Positions 60,737 through 64,000 of a stretch of DNA of 64,000 nucleotides are shown here, piece by piece. The stretch's first letter is position 1. Every line of letters starts with the position of its first letter. Position numbers and translations under genes: made by a program. Under the pieces are notes generated by a model. The model ran no database searches and was not told the origin of the DNA. It saw only the letters and a program-made list of their open reading frames with translations. The DNA is from Myxococcus sp. RHSTA-1-4 (GTDB taxonomy: Bacteria > Myxococcota > Myxococcia > Myxococcales > Myxococcaceae): contig NZ_JAIQDG010000004.1 in assembly GCF_020037125.1 (NCBI RefSeq), forward strand, positions 327,045 through 391,044. The letters run 5' to 3'.

Positions 60737-61124
60737 TTTGACTCACCTCCTTACTGGCCCGTCCATCCGGACGGGCGTGATGCCTGGGCCAAAGTGGCAG
60801 AGCGAGAGGAGCCTCCGAGAGGCACCACACCGCACCCTCAGTCTCGGCAGGGCTGACCTTACGGTCGTTTGAACCCGGGGTGGAAAGAACGGCCCCGACC
60901 GGTTGCCCGGTTCCCAACGGGAGACGCTCCACCGCCCCTGGTCCCTGCTGTCATGAACCAGGTCGGAACGCCCCGTCTCGCGACGTGGCGCTCCAATTGC
61001 AAAGCCGGGGGCCTATACCCCCGGCTTCAGCAAAGATCCAGAACTTTCGAACCTGTGACGTCAGACAGGCGGCACGTCTGACAACCCCGTCGGGGGTGTC
61101 ACGGCCGCCTGCCCTCCAGGGCGC
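60737..61124 (-). promoter_or_regulatory. rplA-rplJ intergenic leader with two perfect hairpins
   Basis: This 388-base gap has no gene. Close to the rplJ ribosome site, GCCCGTCC (60757-60764) and GGACGGGC (60769-60776) form a perfect 8-bp stem with a 4-base loop. Farther up, AAGCCGGGGG (61002-61011) and CCCCCGGCTT (61018-61027) form a perfect 10-bp stem, and GTCAGAC/GTCTGAC pair near 61055-61080. Position and structure fit an L10 leader (autoregulation by L10-L7/L12) combined with processing or attenuation. No promoter consensus was convincing, and the 10-bp stem lacks a following T run. Confidence 0.6.
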
Positions 61125-61838
61125 CTAGCGGTGGCGCGCCAGGATTTCCGTGGTGTCGAGCTTGATGCCCGGCCCCATCGTCGTGGAGATGGCGATGCCC
61201 TGCAGGTAGACGCCCTTGGCGGTGGCCGGCTTGAGCTTCATCACCAGGTCCACCAGCGCGTTGAAGTTGGCCTCGAGCTTGTCCTGGTCGAAGGAGGCCT
61301 TGCCCATCTTCGCGTGGACGATGCCGGCCTTCTCCGCGCGGAAGTCGACCTTACCGCCCTTGGCGTCGCGAACGGCCTTGGCGACGTCCATGGTGACGGT
61401 GCCGACCTTCGGGTTCGGCATGAGGCCGCGGGGGCCGAGCACCTTACCGAGGCGACCGACGACACCCATCATGTCCGGGGTGGCGATGACGGTGTCGAAG
61501 TCGAGGAAGCCCTCCTCGATGCGCTTCTGGAGGTCCTCGGCGCCCACGATGTCCGCGCCGGCGTTGCCGGCCTCGGTGGCGCGCTCACCCTTGGCGAACA
61601 CGGCCACGCGCACGGTGGCGCCGGTGCCGTGCGGGAGCACCACGGCGCCACGGACCATCTGGTCCGCGTGCTTCGGGTCCACGCCCAGGTTGATGGCCAC
61701 GTCCACCGTCTGGTCGTACTTGGTGCCGCGGGCCTCCACGGTCTTCTTCAGGAGCGCGAAGCCCTCGGAGACGGGGTAGCGCTTCTCGCGGTCCACCAGC
61801 GCGGTGGCCGCACGGAACTTCTTCCCATTCTGAGCCAT
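61125..61838 (-). CDS. rplA: 50S ribosomal protein L1
   Basis: The product is 237 residues. It starts [20 protein letters not shown] and has the L1 core: [76 protein letters not shown] and [18 protein letters not shown]1 forms the second ribosomal stalk, helps E-site tRNA leave and can repress the rplK-rplA mRNA. It follows rplK after 36 bases. Confidence 0.98.
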   Translation of the reverse strand: MAQNGKKFRAATALVDREKRYPVSEGFALLKKTVEARGTKYDQTVDVAINLGVDPKHADQMVRGAVVLPHGTGATVRVAVFAKGERATEAGNAGADIVGAEDLQKRIEEGFLDFDTVIATPDMMGVVGRLGKVLGPRGLMPNPKVGTVTMDVAKAVRDAKGGKVDFRAEKAGIVHAKMGKASFDQDKLEANFNALVDLVMKLKPATAKGVYLQGIAISTTMGPGIKLDTTEILARHR

Positions 61839-61874
61839 GACAGAAATCCTTGTCGTGAGTGGGTGGGCGGCGGC

Positions 61875-62321
61875 CTAGCCGACGACGTCGATGCCCATGG
61901 AGCGCGCGGTGCCGGCAATGGTGTTCATGCAGGCCTCGAGCGACGCGGCGGTGGTGTCCTGGATCTTCTTCTTCGCGATGTCCTCGAGCTGGGCGCGGGT
62001 GATCTGCCCGACCTTCTCCTTGCCCGGCTTCTTCGCGCCCGAACCCTTCTTCTTCTCGGTGTGCAGACCCGCGGCCTTCTTGATGAGGATGGCCGCCGGC
62101 GGCGTCTTCAGGATGAAGGTGAAGGAGCGGTCCTGATACACGGTGATGATCACCGGGATGATCAGTCCCTCCTTGGCCTCGGCCTGCGTCTTGGCGTTGA
62201 ACTGCTTGCAGAACTCCATGATGTTCACGCCCTGCTGACCGAGCGCGGGGCCGATCGGCGGAGCGGGGTTCGCCTTGCCGGCGGGAATCTGCAGCTTGAC
62301 CTGTCCTGTGACCTTCTTCAT
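61875..62321 (-). CDS. rplK: 50S ribosomal protein L11
   Basis: The product is 148 residues, starting [20 protein letters not shown] then [20 protein letters not shown], the methylated Pro/Lys-rich N-terminus. The C-terminal rRNA-binding part is present ([33 protein letters not shown]). L11 forms the GTPase-associated centre with 23S rRNA and is the thiostrepton-binding and RelA-sensing protein. Confidence 0.98.
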   Translation of the reverse strand: MKKVTGQVKLQIPAGKANPAPPIGPALGQQGVNIMEFCKQFNAKTQAEAKEGLIIPVIITVYQDRSFTFILKTPPAAILIKKAAGLHTEKKKGSGAKKPGKEKVGQITRAQLEDIAKKKIQDTTAASLEACMNTIAGTARSMGIDVVG

Positions 62322-62422
62322 CGGCTGACGACTGCCTTTCGAGGGGGTGGTACGGGCGGGCCGCCAGACGGGGAGGCCCTCCCACCCATGGTTCCGCGCC
62401 CTTCACGGGCACGGAAAACGAG

Positions 62423-62454
62423 CGCGGCGTGTCCTACCTGGAGGACACGCCGCG
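62423..62454 (-). terminator. Perfect 12-bp hairpin between nusG and rplK (terminator or attenuator)
   Basis: CGCGGCGTGTCC (62423-62434) and GGACACGCCGCG (62443-62454) pair fully around an 8-base loop, about 15 bases after the nusG stop. On the minus strand the stem is followed by CTCGTTTTCC, a short T run. It could stop or slow transcription between secE-nusG and the ribosomal genes. Confidence 0.65.
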
Positions 62455-62467
62455 AACAACACCTGAT

Positions 62468-63009
<542 letters not shown>

Positions 63010-63010
<1 letters not shown>

Positions 63011-63453
63011 TACAGCTTCCCCCACACGGCGGGTAGCCAATCCACCATCAAGCTGTAGGCGATGGTGTCGATGAAGAAGAGGACCACCGCGGCGACGAGC
63101 GAGGCGACGACCACGGCCATGGTCGATGCCCGGGTCTCCGACCAGGTGGGCCAGGTGACCTTCATCAGCTCCGAGGCCACGTCCAGCGAGAGCGCGTGGG
63201 TGCGCGGATGGAAGTACGCACCGAGCGTCAGCCCCACGGCGAGCAGGTAGCCGACCAGCGTGGACACCTTCCAGTCCAGGCCCTCGATGAGGATGGGGTC
63301 GCCCCAGCCGAACCGCGCCCACAGCAACCCGAAGACGCGCTCCAGGAAGAGGGCCAGGATGATGCCGGCGAGGAGATAGAAGATGACCACGAGCCGCTTC
63401 GGGTCCATTGCCGAGCGGTTAGCCTGCTGGCTGGCTTCTGATGCCGTCGCCAT
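63010..63453 (-). CDS. secE: Preprotein translocase subunit SecE
   Basis: The product is 147 residues. Three membrane helices are visible: [38 protein letters not shown] and [20 protein letters not shown]. The conserved cytoplasmic amphipathic helix [14 protein letters not shown] precedes the last one. This is the three-helix form found in E. coli and other proteobacteria rather than the short one-helix type. SecE braces SecY in the protein-export channel. It overlaps nusG by one base. Confidence 0.96.
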
Positions 63454-63509
63454 GGTGCCTCACGGGGTACTACGGATGCGGTAAATGTGGGACTGCGAAA
63501 ACACAGGAA

Positions 63510-63535
63510 CCCCCGGTACCTCCAGGTACCGGGGG
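63510..63535 (-). terminator. Perfect 11-bp hairpin between tRNA-Trp and secE
   Basis: CCCCCGGTACC (63510-63520) and GGTACCGGGGG (63525-63535) form a perfect stem with a TCCA loop. On the minus strand it follows the tRNA 3' end by about 20 bases and precedes TTCCTGTGTTTTCG. It may end or attenuate tuf-rpmG-tRNA transcription or guide tRNA processing. Confidence 0.6.
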
Positions 63536-63555
63536 CTCCCGCTCCCACTGAGAGT

Positions 63556-63631
63556 TGGCAGGCCAGGAGGGATTCGAACCCCCAACACGCGGATTTGGAG
63601 ACCGCTGCTCTACCGTTGGAGCTACTGGCCT
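63556..63631 (-). tRNA. tRNA-Trp (CCA anticodon), CCA encoded
   Basis: The minus strand folds as a tRNA: acceptor AGGCCAG with CTGGCCT, D-arm GCTCCAACGGTAGAGC, anticodon loop TCTCCAAATC with CCA (Trp), T-arm GGGGGTTCGAATCCCTC, then discriminator G and genomic CCA. Length is 76 bases with CCA. A tRNA-Trp between tuf/rpmG and secE is a classic bacterial arrangement. Confidence 0.98.
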
Positions 63632-63655
63632 AGAACCTTCCCTGGAACTACCGAC

Positions 63656-63820
63656 CTAGACCTTACCTTCCTTGTGGTCCTGATGCTTGCGGCAACGAGG
63701 GCAGAACTTGCTCAGCTCGAGCTTGTCCTGGCTCTTCCGCTTGTTCTTCGTGGTCGTGTAGTTCCGCTCCTTGCACACAGTGCACTCGAGCGAAATGATG
63801 GAACGATTGCCCTTCGGCAT
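63656..63820 (-). CDS. rpmG: 50S ribosomal protein L33
   Basis: The product is 54 residues, [20 protein letters not shown] then [20 protein letters not shown] and [14 protein letters not shown]. It keeps the CxxC pairs (CTVC, CPRC) that bind zinc, so this is the zinc-containing (C+) form. It sits between tuf and tRNA-Trp on the same strand, as usual. Confidence 0.97.
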   Translation of the reverse strand: MPKGNRSIISLECTVCKERNYTTTKNKRKSQDKLELSKFCPRCRKHQDHKEGKV

Positions 63821-63896
63821 GACTTACCTCATCAGACACGGAAGGGGAAGGCTACCACGAAGGCGCCCTCCCCTCGGAGTCCGGCATGTGGTGCCA

Positions 63897-63914
63897 GGCG
63901 GCCCTGGGGCCGCC
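63897..63914 (-). promoter_or_regulatory. GC hairpin just after tuf
   Basis: GGCGGCCC (63897-63904) and GGGCCGCC (63907-63914) form a perfect 8-bp stem with a two-base loop, 8 bases after the tuf stop. There is no T run, so it is probably a processing or mRNA-stability stem, not a full terminator. Confidence 0.5.
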
Positions 63915-63922
63915 CAGGCATG

Positions 63923-64000
63923 TTACTCGATGATCTCCGCCACGACGCCGGCGCCCACCGTGCGGCCGCCCTCGCGAACGGCGAAGCGCAGCTCCTTCTC
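63923..64000 (-). CDS. tuf: Elongation factor Tu, C-terminal end
   Basis: Only the last 25 codons and stop are inside the window: EKELRFAVREGGRTVGAGVV then AEIIE. This is the near-invariant end of EF-Tu, the GTPase that brings aminoacyl-tRNA to the ribosome. The gene continues beyond the right edge and heads the rpmG-tRNA-secE-nusG series. Confidence 0.96.
   Translation of the reverse strand, partial: EKELRFAVREGGRTVGAGVVAEIIE

Overview
This is high-GC DNA (about 70% by eye) from a delta-proteobacterial predator of the Myxococcaceae type. That placement rests on four Hanks-type Ser/Thr kinases in 64 kb, an FHA-fused sigma54 activator, many lipoproteins, and a gene that looks like tgl, the type IV pilus assembly lipoprotein of Myxococcus. 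Genus and species cannot be fixed from the sequence alone.

Layout. 1-5249 (minus): two overlapping lipoprotein genes, then glyQ-glyS. 5333-9104: a PEGA-tailed Ser/Thr kinase divergent from a PAS histidine kinase. 9190-19086 (plus): five tightly packed genes for a probable cell-wall-attack cassette: a LysM-like protein, two exported proteins with Asp-rich calcium-loop-like ends, a 1486-residue protein with an intact M15 peptidase site plus an M23-like domain, and a 676-residue protein ending in a T4-type (GH24) lysozyme. 19100-24914: dbpA-like helicase, KefB/C-type antiporter, MFS transporter and a TPR/cyclic-nucleotide-binding protein. 25108-26553: a probable toxin with an N-terminal DUF4157 (HELAH) domain and a TcdB-like DXD glycosyltransferase domain, an arrangement known from cargo of extracellular contractile injection systems. 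26733-44624: two small kinases and one giant kinase, a nucleoside-phosphorylase-fold protein, a TetR regulator with its operator region, an outer-membrane protein, a lipoprotein hydrolase, the FHA-sigma54 activator, an OPT transporter and a MerR/GyrI-like pair. 44652-50764 (minus): PfkB kinase, recO, a RodZ-like protein, tgl, two uncharacterised exported or soluble proteins, a lytic transglycosylase and two coiled-coil proteins. 50897-64000 (minus): the classic transcription-translation block read from right to left, tuf-rpmG-tRNA(Trp)-secE-nusG-rplK-rplA-rplJ-rplL-rpoB-rpoC, closed by a clear intrinsic terminator.

How it fits together. The right end is core machinery with RNA hairpins at several gene junctions (tuf/rpmG, tRNA/secE, nusG/rplK, the rplJ leader, rplL/rpoB). 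The middle is accessory signalling and envelope biology. The candidates for undescribed biology are the five-gene peptidoglycan-hydrolase cassette and the DUF4157-glycosyltransferase protein. No secretion-system structural gene (VgrG, Hcp, sheath, baseplate, PAAR) was found here, so delivery has to be inferred. No CRISPR array, insertion sequence, rRNA or phage integrase was seen.
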